DNA of 6,499 nt from an uncultured Eubacteriales bacterium (GTDB lineage Bacteria; Bacillota; Clostridia; Oscillospirales; Acutalibacteraceae): assembly GCA_900321905.1 (NCBI GenBank), contig ONXZ01000081.1, positions 1 to 6,499 on the forward strand, read 5' to 3'. The notes below the pieces were generated by a model. The model did no database searches, had not been told where the DNA came from, and saw nothing but the letters and a program-made list of their open reading frames with translations. Made by a program: the position numbers and the translations under genes. Position 1 is the stretch's first letter. Each line of letters begins with the position of its first letter. This document shows positions 1 to 5,719 of the stretch, in pieces.

Positions 1-175
1 GAGTTGCTGCTGACTTTGCAAGTGCAGGTTTATCTGAATTGATTGCAACAAATTCTACGTCTTTGATGTTGGCTCTGACCATTCTGTTAACAGCGTTTCC
101 GCCGCCGCCGCCGACACCGACAACTTTAATCTGTACAACCTTGTTATCGTCTGTATCAATTTCGTATCTGCCCAT
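1..175 (-). CDS. ftsZ: Cell division protein FtsZ, N-terminal 58 residues (3' part outside window)
   Basis: FtsZ is the bacterial tubulin homologue that polymerises with GTP into the Z ring at midcell and recruits the division machinery. Only the first 58 codons are present; the gene runs off the low-coordinate edge. The translation opens [20 protein letters not shown] and continues into the glycine-rich nucleotide-binding segment [13 protein letters not shown] (about residues 20-32), then FVAINSD (about 43-49), which matches the first Rossmann strand-loop and the NTD loop of FtsZ. The ATG at 175-173 is preceded by a strong AAGGAG (184-189) with an 8-nt gap, which fixes the start. Seen oddity: the loop usually read NTDAQAL in FtsZ is NSDKPAL here. 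A likely promoter lies upstream at 243-271, so ftsZ probably has its own transcript besides any read-through from ftsQ. No ftsA lies between ftsQ and ftsZ. Confidence 0.97.
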   Translation of the reverse strand, partial: MGRYEIDTDDNKVVQIKVVGVGGGGGNAVNRMVRANIKDVEFVAINSDKPALAKSAAT

Positions 176-230
176 TTTTAATTCTCCTTAATTTATTATT
201 CTTGCTTGGTGAAATCCGAGTTCAGTCACC

Positions 231-261
231 GTTACAAATGCTATTGTAACAGTTTTGTAAC
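231..261. promoter_or_regulatory. TTGTAAC/GTTACAA repeat cluster over the ftsZ promoter (possible operator)
   Basis: The heptamer GTTACAA (231-237) and its complement TTGTAAC (244-250) form a perfect 7-bp inverted repeat with a 6-bp spacer. A third copy, TTGTAAC, lies at 255-261, 11 bp (about one helical turn) from the second. The array covers the predicted -10 box and start point and part of the -35/-10 spacer. That arrangement would suit a dimeric DNA-binding regulator. It could also be chance in AT-rich DNA, and no regulator is identified. Confidence 0.35.
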
Positions 262-271
262 CTGTTTGCAA
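243..271 (-). promoter_or_regulatory. Likely sigma-A promoter for ftsZ
   Basis: Read on the minus strand, a -35 box TTGCAA (266-271) and a -10 box TACAAT (243-248) are separated by exactly 17 nt. They match the consensus at 4/6 and 5/6 positions. Transcription would start near 236, giving a leader of about 60 nt before the ftsZ ATG. The surrounding gap is AT-rich. The -10 box overlaps an inverted repeat (231-250), so repression or modulation at this site is possible. It is a consensus match only; no start site is proven. Confidence 0.6.
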
Positions 272-360
272 TACTTTTTAAAAAATATTCCTGATAAGTT
301 TTACAAACTTTGCCCTTTGTTTTAGATTTCGTTTAGTTATTTTGCATAAAACTCAATTTT

Positions 361-382
361 TGTAAAGTTGATTACCTTTACA
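361..382. repeat. Inverted repeat just downstream of ftsQ
   Basis: TGTAAAG (361-367) and CTTTACA (376-382) form a perfect 7-bp inverted repeat with an 8-nt spacer, starting 12 nt beyond the ftsQ stop codon on the transcribed strand. The stem has only two G-C pairs. On the minus strand it is followed by AAAAATTGAG rather than a T-run, so it does not look like an intrinsic terminator. It may be a weak 3' structure or a binding site. Confidence 0.35.
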
Positions 383-394
383 CAGAATCGGCGT

Positions 395-1378
395 TTATTT
401 CTCTGTAAAGTAGATTTGCTTGTCAGATGTAGCCGTTATTTCACCGTGTGCCGCAGGGTTAGTCTTTTCAAGTTTATCTATTGCAGCAAGGGCAGAATAG
501 AGTTTTTGCTCCGCCTTGTCGATTGCTCCGAGTTTTATGGTTATTCTGTTGTCGTAAACAATATAATTGTTATTAATATCTTTAGAATATATAGCGGTGA
601 CCTTTTTCATATTAACTGCGTTGATGGTTTGGCAGATACGTTTAAGGTAATCAAGAGTCTTTTTGTTGCTGAGTTCAACAGTAGTTCCTGCCGTCGCTTT
701 GTCAACAACCGCCTTTTTAATCTCAACACTGCCCGAGGGGGCTTTTGCAGCGTGCTCCTCAAGCACCTTGAAGTTGTCGTCAAGCAGAGTGTACGACTTG
801 TCGGGATTTTTTATGCGGTAGATTGTTTTAGTTTCGGTAATCGCGACATTAATTGTTGACGGGAACTTGCGTGTGATATCTGCATTGTAGATATACGGCA
901 GGTTGAGTTCAAGTTTTTTCTTAGCGCCTTTGGTGTCGCAGGTAAAGAGGTTGTTGCCCTTTTCAATAGGCAGCACGGCGGTAATCTGCTTTGCCGAATA
1001 CTTTTCGTTGCCCGTGATTTTAACAGTGTCAATCTTAAACAGCACCGTAAGGCTGAGCGTTACCAGCACCACGATAACGAGCATTACAAGCGTTATCGCA
1101 GTGAGTGCGCGCCTGAATTTCTTTTTAAGGCGGCGTTTCTGATTTTGCTGTTTAACCCTCTCCTGCGGAGTGCGCGGAGGATTTTGCCTTGCGCCTGACG
1201 CACGGCGGTTTGCCGGCTGTTTTGCAGGCGTTCTGCCCTGCTGTTCCTGACGGCGGTAAACCTTTGGTGGCTCAATGCCGAAAGAGCCGAGTTGACTGTC
1301 AAGACTTCGCAGTTCGTCCTCACGCGGACGCGGTGTGCGGGGGTTATTCTTTTTTTGGTTGTTGTTCTTTTTCATCAT
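395..1378 (-). CDS. ftsQ: Cell division protein FtsQ/DivIB
   Basis: This is a bitopic membrane protein of the divisome core, which in characterised species works with FtsL/DivIC to activate septal wall synthesis. The 327 residues read as: a long basic, Pro/Gln/Arg-rich cytoplasmic tail (1-90, ending KRRLKKKFRR), one membrane helix (about 91-114), an extracytoplasmic POTRA domain (about 115-187, FKIDTVKITGNEKYS through KFPSTINVAITE), then the beta domain, with a family-like C-terminus (ITIKLGAIDKAEQKL, then YFTEK). The charge pattern fits cytoplasm-in topology. Two adjacent ATGs (1378-1376 and 1375-1373) are possible starts; the GGAG at 1384-1387 sits 5 or 8 nt away, and the second has the more usual spacing. 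The gene overlaps the end of murA by about 35 nt in another frame, so translation is probably coupled. Sequence conservation in this family is low, so identity rests on architecture and position before ftsZ. Confidence 0.9.
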   Translation of the reverse strand: MMKKNNNQKKNNPRTPRPREDELRSLDSQLGSFGIEPPKVYRRQEQQGRTPAKQPANRRASGARQNPPRTPQERVKQQNQKRRLKKKFRRALTAITLVMLVIVVLVTLSLTVLFKIDTVKITGNEKYSAKQITAVLPIEKGNNLFTCDTKGAKKKLELNLPYIYNADITRKFPSTINVAITETKTIYRIKNPDKSYTLLDDNFKVLEEHAAKAPSGSVEIKKAVVDKATAGTTVELSNKKTLDYLKRICQTINAVNMKKVTAIYSKDINNNYIVYDNRITIKLGAIDKAEQKLYSALAAIDKLEKTNPAAHGEITATSDKQIYFTEK

Positions 1379-2627
1379 CTAATCTCCGAATGTCAGCGCC
1401 GAGCGCGGCAAACTGACGTTCTGCGTTTTCATATCCCCTGTCGATATGACTGATTTTATATATACGCGATTTGCCCTGTGCGCCGAGCGCCGCAACAATC
1501 AGCGCCGCGCCGCCGCGAAGGTCGGTGCAAGTTACGTCTGCGCCGTGGAGTTTTTCAACTCCGATTATTCGGGCAGTATTGCCGCTTGATATGATATCCG
1601 CACCAAAACGCCTGAGTTCGGGAACATGGCGCAGTCTGTTTTCAAATATAGTTTCGTTAATGACCGAAGCGCCGTTTGCTGTGCAGAGCGAAGCCATAAT
1701 CGGCGCCTGCGAATCGGTTGGAAAAGCAGGATACACGCCTGTAGTGATACTTTTTACAGCCTGCGGACGGTCAGTGAAAGTGACAGTAATTTCATCGCCC
1801 TTTGACTTAATCCCGCCGCCCATTTTGTTGATAACACCCATAACGGACAAAATATGCTCTGCTTTTGCACCGCTCAGGCAAACCGTGCCGCCGCTTGCTG
1901 CGACTGCAGCCATATAAGTAGACGCGGCAATTCTGTCAGGCATAACCGAGTAAGCCACTGAGTGCAAAGACTTTACGCCCTCAATCACAATACGCGAAGT
2001 ACCTGCGCCGCTGATTTTTGCCCCTGCTTTGTTGAGAAAATCAGCAAGGTCAGCGATTTCAGGCTCCATTGCTGCGTTAATGATTGTGGTTGTGCCGTCA
2101 AGCAGGACGGAGGCAAGTATAGTGTTTTCAGTTGCGCCGACGCTCGGAAACGCGAGTTCAACCACTCCTCCGCTTGCCCCTGCACGCTCACAGCAGATAT
2201 TGCTGCCGTCAAACGTGATTTTGTAGCCGAGTTTTTGCAGTGCTTTAAGGTGCAAATCAATAGGACGCGCGCCGATTTGACAGCCGCCCGGAAGATACAT
2301 ACACGCTCTGCCGCACCGCGCGGCAACCGAGCCGAGGAAGATAATTGACGAGCGCATTTCAGCCATAAGACTTTGCGGAATATCGCAGCCGCAGAGTTCT
2401 CTGCTGTCTACGGTAATAATGCTTTTTTCACGGCTCGTCGTTCCGCCGAGACCATGGATAATTTGCAGGCACACATCAACGTCGCTGAGGAGCGGGCAGT
2501 TATGCAGTTCGCTCTCGCCGTCAATCAGAACCGCACCTGCAAGTATTGGCAGCGCGCTGTTCTTTGCGCCCTGAACAGATATTTTTCCGTCAAGTTTTCT
2601 GCCGCCGTTAATTTCTATGTACTGCAT
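1344..2627 (-). CDS. murA: UDP-N-acetylglucosamine 1-carboxyvinyltransferase (MurA)
   Basis: MurA transfers enolpyruvate from phosphoenolpyruvate to UDP-GlcNAc in the cytoplasm, the first committed step of peptidoglycan synthesis. The 427 residues are full family length with the two-lobed EPSP-synthase-like fold. Visible key residues are K22/N23 in GAKNSALPILAG, R92 in EMRSS, the catalytic loop LPGGCQIGARPIDLH with C116 and R121, D305 in AFPTDSQA (the catalytic-base position) and R397 in HIDRGYE. C116 is the fosfomycin-target cysteine, and a Cys there normally means sensitivity of the enzyme. The ATG at 2627-2625 follows AAGGTGA (2632-2638). The tail (after about residue 415, DDEKEQQPKKE) is polar and overlaps ftsQ. 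Many Firmicutes carry two MurA paralogues; which type this is cannot be settled from one gene. Its position after murG is where Bacillus has murB. Confidence 0.97.
   Translation of the reverse strand: MQYIEINGGRKLDGKISVQGAKNSALPILAGAVLIDGESELHNCPLLSDVDVCLQIIHGLGGTTSREKSIITVDSRELCGCDIPQSLMAEMRSSIIFLGSVAARCGRACMYLPGGCQIGARPIDLHLKALQKLGYKITFDGSNICCERAGASGGVVELAFPSVGATENTILASVLLDGTTTIINAAMEPEIADLADFLNKAGAKISGAGTSRIVIEGVKSLHSVAYSVMPDRIAASTYMAAVAASGGTVCLSGAKAEHILSVMGVINKMGGGIKSKGDEITVTFTDRPQAVKSITTGVYPAFPTDSQAPIMASLCTANGASVINETIFENRLRHVPELRRFGADIISSGNTARIIGVEKLHGADVTCTDLRGGAALIVAALGAQGKSRIYKISHIDRGYENAERQFAALGADIRRLDDEKEQQPKKE
1384..1387 (-). promoter_or_regulatory. Ribosome binding site of ftsQ inside murA
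   Basis: GGAG on the minus strand lies within the last codons of murA. It is 5 nt before the first and 8 nt before the second of the tandem ATG codons, which points to M2 as a likely start. Its position inside the upstream gene fits translational coupling of the two. Confidence 0.6.
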
Positions 2628-2631
2628 AAAT

Positions 2632-2664
2632 TCACCTTCATTTCAAGGTCATACTATGAAATGA
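2632..2664 (-). promoter_or_regulatory. murA ribosome binding site with adjacent hairpin
   Basis: On the minus strand the Shine-Dalgarno AAGGTGA (2632-2638) is directly preceded by an 8-bp perfect inverted repeat: TCATTTCA at 2638-2645 and TGAAATGA at 2657-2664, with an 11-nt loop. The stem is AT-rich and touches the first base of the Shine-Dalgarno sequence. It could modestly affect ribosome access in the mRNA, or be incidental. Confidence 0.35.
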
Positions 2665-2687
2665 GGGCGAAATGTGTTAATTCAATG

Positions 2688-2715
2688 ATGAGTTATGAAT
2701 TATGAATGATGAATT
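2688..2715. repeat. Heptanucleotide tandem repeat (ATGARTK)4
   Basis: Four consecutive 7-bp units read ATGAGTT, ATGAATT, ATGAATG, ATGAATT on the plus strand, at the murA-proximal side of the gap. The 7-bp period is shared with the tandem arrays in the other two gaps, although the unit sequence differs. Confidence 0.7.
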
Positions 2716-2909
2716 TATGGTGCTCGCCGTGCGAGTACAGACTCAAGGAATTCGCTACGCTCATAAGGAACGTGCTGCGCACGTAAGGCTCAAGGTGTCG
2801 GGTGCTGCGCACGGCAATTATAATTGGGTGAGGGCGAAGCCCTCCCATTCCCTTGAGTCTTGAGTCTATCCCCTTGAGTCTTGCGAAACGCTGTGCTCAA
2901 GCAATTAAC

Positions 2910-2931
2910 GGGTCGCCGAGGTCGTCGACCC
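2910..2931. repeat. GGGTCG/CGACCC hairpin abutting the murG stop
   Basis: GGGTCG (2910-2915) and CGACCC (2926-2931) form a 6-bp stem around the 10-nt loop CCGAGGTCGT. It lies six bases beyond the murG stop codon on the transcribed strand. A near-copy, inverted, is at 5720-5741: its loop differs by one base and its stem by one compensated base pair. There is no T-run, so an intrinsic terminator is not supported. Confidence 0.65.
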
Positions 2932-2937
2932 CTACAA

Positions 2938-4071
2938 TTATTTTGCAAGTGAGAAAATGATTTCTGCTATTCTTTCGCGCGAGTCGAGGATTGCCATATC
3001 TTTTGCGTTTTTCTCTATCTCAAACAGCAAGTTATCGTCGGCAAGGAGTTCGTCAATCTCCGTGCCGAGCGAGTCGCCTGTGAGGTCTTTTTCCTCAATA
3101 ATTCTTGCGGCGTTGCGGTTAACAAGCGCCATTGCGTTGTGGAACTGGTGATTTTCGGCAACATAGGGCGACGGAATGAGTATTGACGCCTTGCCCATTG
3201 CCTCAATCTCAGACAGCGACGAAGCGCCTGCCCTGCCGATAACAAGGTTAGCCGCAGCCATACATCTGTCCATATCGCTTATGTAAAGGCGAACTTCAAC
3301 CGTGCCTTTTTTAAGCACGTCATCGCCTGCTTCCTCAAAGCCTGCCTCGCGGAACTTGTCCAGGTAATCCCTGCCGTTTGTGCCGACAGAGTGAATGTGG
3401 TACACGCTCTCGTCCTCGGCGTGTTTAATAAGTATAGGCAGCATTGCTTCGTTAAGCGGCGCCGCGCCGAGCGAGCCGCCGAAGGACAGCACAAGTTTTT
3501 TATCGTCGGGAATGTTGAGTTCTCTCCGTGCTTCCTCCCTGCTCTTGCCGAGTATTTCACCGCGCACGGGAAGTCCTGTTACAACAGGCTCGTTCTTTGG
3601 TTCGAGGTGCTTTTTTGCGTCCTCGACAGTGAGCATAACGCGGTCAACTTTTTTGGCAAGTTGCTTGTTAGTTATGCCCGGAAAAGCGTTTTGCTCGTGG
3701 ATACAGCAAGGTATGCCGAGTTTAACAGCCTCGTCAAGCACGGGGCCTGAAACGTAGCCGCCAAAGCCGATTACAACATCGGGTGCAAAATCCTGCAGAA
3801 TTTTTTTGCAGTCACGCTCGGACTTCAAAAGTTTGATAACCGTGTTGATATTGCGCACAATCGCCTTTGGTGAAAGCGAGCGGCGAAAACCCTGAATGTC
3901 GATAGTTTTAAAATCAAAACCCGCTTCGGGAACAAGGCGCGACTCCATATGGTCAGCCGTACCGATGAACATAATCTCTGACTCGGGTTTAACTTCTCTG
4001 ATGTATGAAGCGGTTGCAAGGGCAGGGTTGATGTGACCTGCCGTACCGCCTGTTGCGAATAGATACTTCAT
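2938..4071 (-). CDS. murG: Undecaprenyldiphospho-muramoylpentapeptide beta-N-acetylglucosaminyltransferase (MurG)
   Basis: MurG is the peripheral membrane GT-B glycosyltransferase that adds GlcNAc from UDP-GlcNAc to lipid I on the inner face of the membrane, making lipid II. With this start the protein has 377 residues, a normal length. The N-terminal domain opens MKYLFATGGTAGHINPALA with the glycine-rich loop and H13, and contains GFGGYVSGP (102-110) and HEQNAFPGITN (125-135, with N128). The C-terminal domain has FGGSLGA (197-203), GRAGASSLSEIEA (279-291, with E288 at the nucleotide-sugar glutamate position) and ENHQFHNA (306-313). The frame stays open upstream to 4200, but the extra 43 codons come from repeat DNA. 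The ATG at 4071-4069 has AAAGGA (4078-4083) at 6-nt spacing and starts exactly where family homology begins. Both flanks are repeat mosaics rather than tight gene junctions. Confidence 0.97.
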   Translation of the reverse strand: MKYLFATGGTAGHINPALATASYIREVKPESEIMFIGTADHMESRLVPEAGFDFKTIDIQGFRRSLSPKAIVRNINTVIKLLKSERDCKKILQDFAPDVVIGFGGYVSGPVLDEAVKLGIPCCIHEQNAFPGITNKQLAKKVDRVMLTVEDAKKHLEPKNEPVVTGLPVRGEILGKSREEARRELNIPDDKKLVLSFGGSLGAAPLNEAMLPILIKHAEDESVYHIHSVGTNGRDYLDKFREAGFEEAGDDVLKKGTVEVRLYISDMDRCMAAANLVIGRAGASSLSEIEAMGKASILIPSPYVAENHQFHNAMALVNRNAARIIEEKDLTGDSLGTEIDELLADDNLLFEIEKNAKDMAILDSRERIAEIIFSLAK

Positions 4072-4077
4072 AATTAA

Positions 4078-4083
4078 TCCTTT
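4078..4083 (-). promoter_or_regulatory. Ribosome binding site deciding the murG start
   Basis: AAAGGA on the minus strand, 6 nt before the ATG at 4071-4069, selects the internal start over the longer open frame that reaches 4200 through repeat DNA. Confidence 0.75.
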
Positions 4084-4085
4084 GT

Positions 4086-4113
4086 AATTGAGAATGGAGA
4101 ATGTAGAATGGAG
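4086..4113. repeat. Heptad tandem repeat, left arm of R2
   Basis: Four 7-bp units, AATTGAG, AATGGAG, AATGTAG and AATGGAG, are followed by AATTTCGGGAGGGCTT. The same unit type and the same junction occur at 5548-5591. Confidence 0.75.
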
Positions 4114-4156
4114 AATTTCGGGAGGGCTTCCCTTGGAGCGGGCTCCAGACCCTTTT

Positions 4157-4190
4157 GTCTGCCTTGCAGACATTTCCCCTAATAGGGGAA
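4157..4190. repeat. Paired hairpins of the R2 core
   Basis: GTCTGC-CTT-GCAGAC (6-bp stem, 3-nt loop) is followed two bases later by TTCCCCT-AAT-AGGGGAA (7-bp stem, 3-nt loop). Both have counterparts in R3 at 5651-5684. All differences between the copies fall in loops or are compensated in the stems. Confidence 0.75.
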
Positions 4191-4232
4191 TCTCCCTCAC
4201 CCATTATAATCTGGTGCGGCTGTGCCGCCATT

Positions 4233-4267
4233 AATTCTCAATTCTCAATTCTCAACTCTCAATTCTA
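4233..4267. repeat. Heptad tandem repeat, right arm of R2, next to the ftsW stop
   Basis: Five 7-bp units read AATTCTC three times, then AACTCTC and AATTCTA. They end 5 bp from the ftsW stop codon (4273-4275). They are the reverse complement in type of the left-arm heptads at 4086-4113. Confidence 0.8.
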
Positions 4268-4272
4268 CATTC

Positions 4273-5526
4273 TTAAACTTTCTTCTGATTTGATTTTCTT
4301 GAAACCGACAGCACAACGCCCATCTCGAACAGCAGCATAAGTATCGCCGTGCCGCCGTAGGAGAAGAACGGCAAGGCTATGCCCGTGTTGGGGATTGTGT
4401 CGGTTACAACCATAATGTTAAATACGGTCTGCACCGCAACCTGCGACACTATGCCGATTACGAGCAGCGCGCCGAACTTGTCGTCGGTGCGAAGCGCAAT
4501 CTGTATGCCCCTTATAAACATTGCCGCAAACAGCGCAATGATAATGCCTGCGCCGATAAAGCCGAGTTCCTCGCACACAATGGCGAAGATAAAGTCGTTT
4601 TGCGGCTCTGAAACGTAGAGGAATTTTTGCTTTGAGTTGCCAAGACCCGTGCCGAAAAATCCGCCCGAGCCGATTGCGTAAAGCGAGTTGTTTGTCTGCC
4701 AGCGGAGTCCGCGAGGGTCGAAGCCCTTGTCGAGCCACGCCTTGATTCTGTCGCCCGCGTAGTTCATAAGCACCTCGGGATTTAGTACAACAACCACGAC
4801 AACTGCCGCCATCACGCCGACGCCGAGGGCGAAAATTCGCCAGTCAGAACCGCCGCAGAACATAATAACCGCGCCGATACAGAACACAAGAATTGTGCAG
4901 GACAGGTGATGTTCAAGGTAGATAAGACCGCAGAACACGCCGAGAATTAAAATAGGAACAACCGTGCCGTAAATCAGGTTATTCATACGCTTTGCGTTTT
5001 TGCTGACGTAGTATGCCATCAGCACAATAACCGCAAACTTTGCGATATCGGACGGCTGCAGCGTCAGCGGACCAATCGGAATCCAACGCTTGAAATCGCC
5101 GTTATCCGTGTGGTAAACAAGCACTACCGCAAGGAGCAGCAGCGTTACTGCTGTCAGCGGAGTGACGATAACTTTAAGCAGTTTGTAGTTGAGTTTTGAC
5201 ACCGCAAGCATTACGATGAAGCCTGCAATCGCAAACACTAACTGACGGCTGAAAAAGTAATATGAACTGTCCTCGTTTTGCAGTGCGTACGGATATGACG
5301 CGGAAAACAGCATAACAAGCCCGATTGTGAGCAGTGCGATAGTTATTGCAAAAAACGGTATATCCATACCGCCAAGCGTGAAAATATCTGCCTTATTGAT
5401 TTTTGTGCCGCCGTGCTGAACCACGTTGCTGCGGCGTGGCGACTGCCTATCCTCGCGCTGTGTGCCGCGGCGAGGTGTTTCGTCATCTTGCCTGTACCTG
5501 CGCGGAGGTTCTAAGTAGTCCGACAT
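4273..5526 (-). CDS. ftsW: SEDS peptidoglycan polymerase FtsW (FtsW/SpoVE type)
   Basis: This multi-pass membrane glycosyltransferase of the SEDS family polymerises lipid II at the septum together with a class B penicillin-binding protein. Of 417 residues, about 1-50 are a charged, Arg-rich cytoplasmic tail, followed by roughly ten membrane segments. Family motifs are RWIPIGPLTLQPSDIAKFA (147-165), LEHHLSC (204-210), NNSLYAIGSGGFFGTGLGNS (279-298), SEPQNDFIFAIVCEELG (306-322) and TGIALPFFSYGGTAIL (381-396). D311 in NDFIF is at the position of the catalytic aspartate of RodA/FtsW. The fourth-segment motif has QPSD where QPSE is usual. The ATG at 5526-5524 has AAAGGG (5536-5541) at 9-nt spacing. 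FtsW and SpoVE cannot be separated by sequence alone; position in the dcw cluster next to mraY and murG favours a division role. Confidence 0.93.
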   Translation of the reverse strand: MSDYLEPPRRYRQDDETPRRGTQREDRQSPRRSNVVQHGGTKINKADIFTLGGMDIPFFAITIALLTIGLVMLFSASYPYALQNEDSSYYFFSRQLVFAIAGFIVMLAVSKLNYKLLKVIVTPLTAVTLLLLAVVLVYHTDNGDFKRWIPIGPLTLQPSDIAKFAVIVLMAYYVSKNAKRMNNLIYGTVVPILILGVFCGLIYLEHHLSCTILVFCIGAVIMFCGGSDWRIFALGVGVMAAVVVVVVLNPEVLMNYAGDRIKAWLDKGFDPRGLRWQTNNSLYAIGSGGFFGTGLGNSKQKFLYVSEPQNDFIFAIVCEELGFIGAGIIIALFAAMFIRGIQIALRTDDKFGALLVIGIVSQVAVQTVFNIMVVTDTIPNTGIALPFFSYGGTAILMLLFEMGVVLSVSRKSNQKKV

Positions 5527-5547
5527 ATTTTCACACCCTTTCGTTAG

Positions 5548-5575
5548 AATTGAGAATTGAGAATGGAGAATGGAG
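5548..5575. repeat. Heptad tandem repeat next to the ftsW start
   Basis: Four 7-bp units, AATTGAG twice then AATGGAG twice, lie just upstream of the ftsW ribosome binding site. They are followed by the same AATTTCGGGAGGGCTT junction seen at 4114-4129. Confidence 0.8.
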
Positions 5576-5612
5576 AATTTCGGGAGGGCTTCGCCCTCAC
5601 CCGTTATATTGC

Positions 5613-5696
5613 GGAGCGATGTGCCCTTGGAGCGGGCGCCTCACCCTTTTGTCACCTGCGGTGACATTTCCCCTCACAGGGGAATCTCATCGCTCC
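5613..5696. repeat. Branched inverted-repeat structure of R3
   Basis: A perfect 9-bp outer pair, GGAGCGATG/CATCGCTCC, closes over two internal perfect hairpins (5651-5665 and 5668-5684). The predicted fold is a multi-branch junction in single-stranded DNA or in the operon mRNA. Confidence 0.7.
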
Positions 5697-5719
5697 CTAC
5701 AAATGGCGCACAACTGTAG

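Larger units (their letters stand above)
2628..2937. repeat. Intergenic repeat mosaic R1 (murG-murA gap)
   Basis: This 310-bp gap has no convincing gene. It is a string of short structured modules. A heptad tandem repeat lies near murA (2688-2715). Small perfect hairpins follow: CTCGC-CGT-GCGAG (2723-2735), CGTGC-TGC-GCACG (2771-2783), GTGC-TGC-GCAC (2802-2812), the palindrome CAATTATAATTG (2815-2826), GAGGGC-GAA-GCCCTC (2830-2844) and GGGTCG-10 nt-CGACCC (2910-2931). A 10-bp inverted pair, AGACTCAAGG (2739-2748) with CCTTGAGTCT (2851-2860, repeated at 2872-2881), encloses most of them. The 21 bp at 2826-2846 recur exactly, inverted, at 5582-5602. The last module ends CCTACAATTA and reaches the murG stop codon. 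No transposase or gene remnant is seen. Confidence 0.8.
4072..4272. repeat. Intergenic repeat mosaic R2 (ftsW-murG gap), foldback element
   Basis: The 201-bp gap holds no gene. It looks like a foldback element. Heptads of AATTGAG/AATGGAG type at 4086-4113 face heptads of AATTCTC type at 4233-4267, forming imperfect terminal inverted repeats of about 30 bp. Between them are GTCTGC-CTT-GCAGAC (4157-4171), TTCCCCT-AAT-AGGGGAA (4174-4190) and GCGGC-TGT-GCCGC (4216-4228). A 65-bp core (4130-4194) aligns without gaps to 5624-5688 in the next gap, with 53 identical positions by hand count. The module CCCTCACCCATTATA (4194-4208) is also shared with the other gaps. No transposase is present, so a non-autonomous (MITE-like) or REP-like origin is possible but unproven. 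Confidence 0.8.

Noticed and set aside
1350..1356. A run of seven A (minus strand) in the murA-ftsQ overlap as a slippery site making a MurA-FtsQ fusion
   Set aside because: ftsQ is in the +1 frame relative to murA, not the -1 frame favoured by such runs, and ftsQ has its own start and ribosome binding site.
1471..1917. Plus-strand open frame of 148 codons inside murA
   Set aside because: It is the antisense shadow of a clearly conserved murA, with no family match of its own.
4072..4200. A 43-residue N-terminal extension of MurG through the open frame up to 4200
   Set aside because: The extra codons translate repeat DNA (hairpins and heptads), have no MurG homology, and a good ribosome binding site precedes the internal ATG at 4071.
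4203..4210. TATAAT (minus strand) in R2 as a promoter for murG
   Set aside because: The -10 match is perfect, but no acceptable -35 box lies 16-18 nt upstream and there is no TG extension. The block is part of a repeated palindromic ATTATAAT module.
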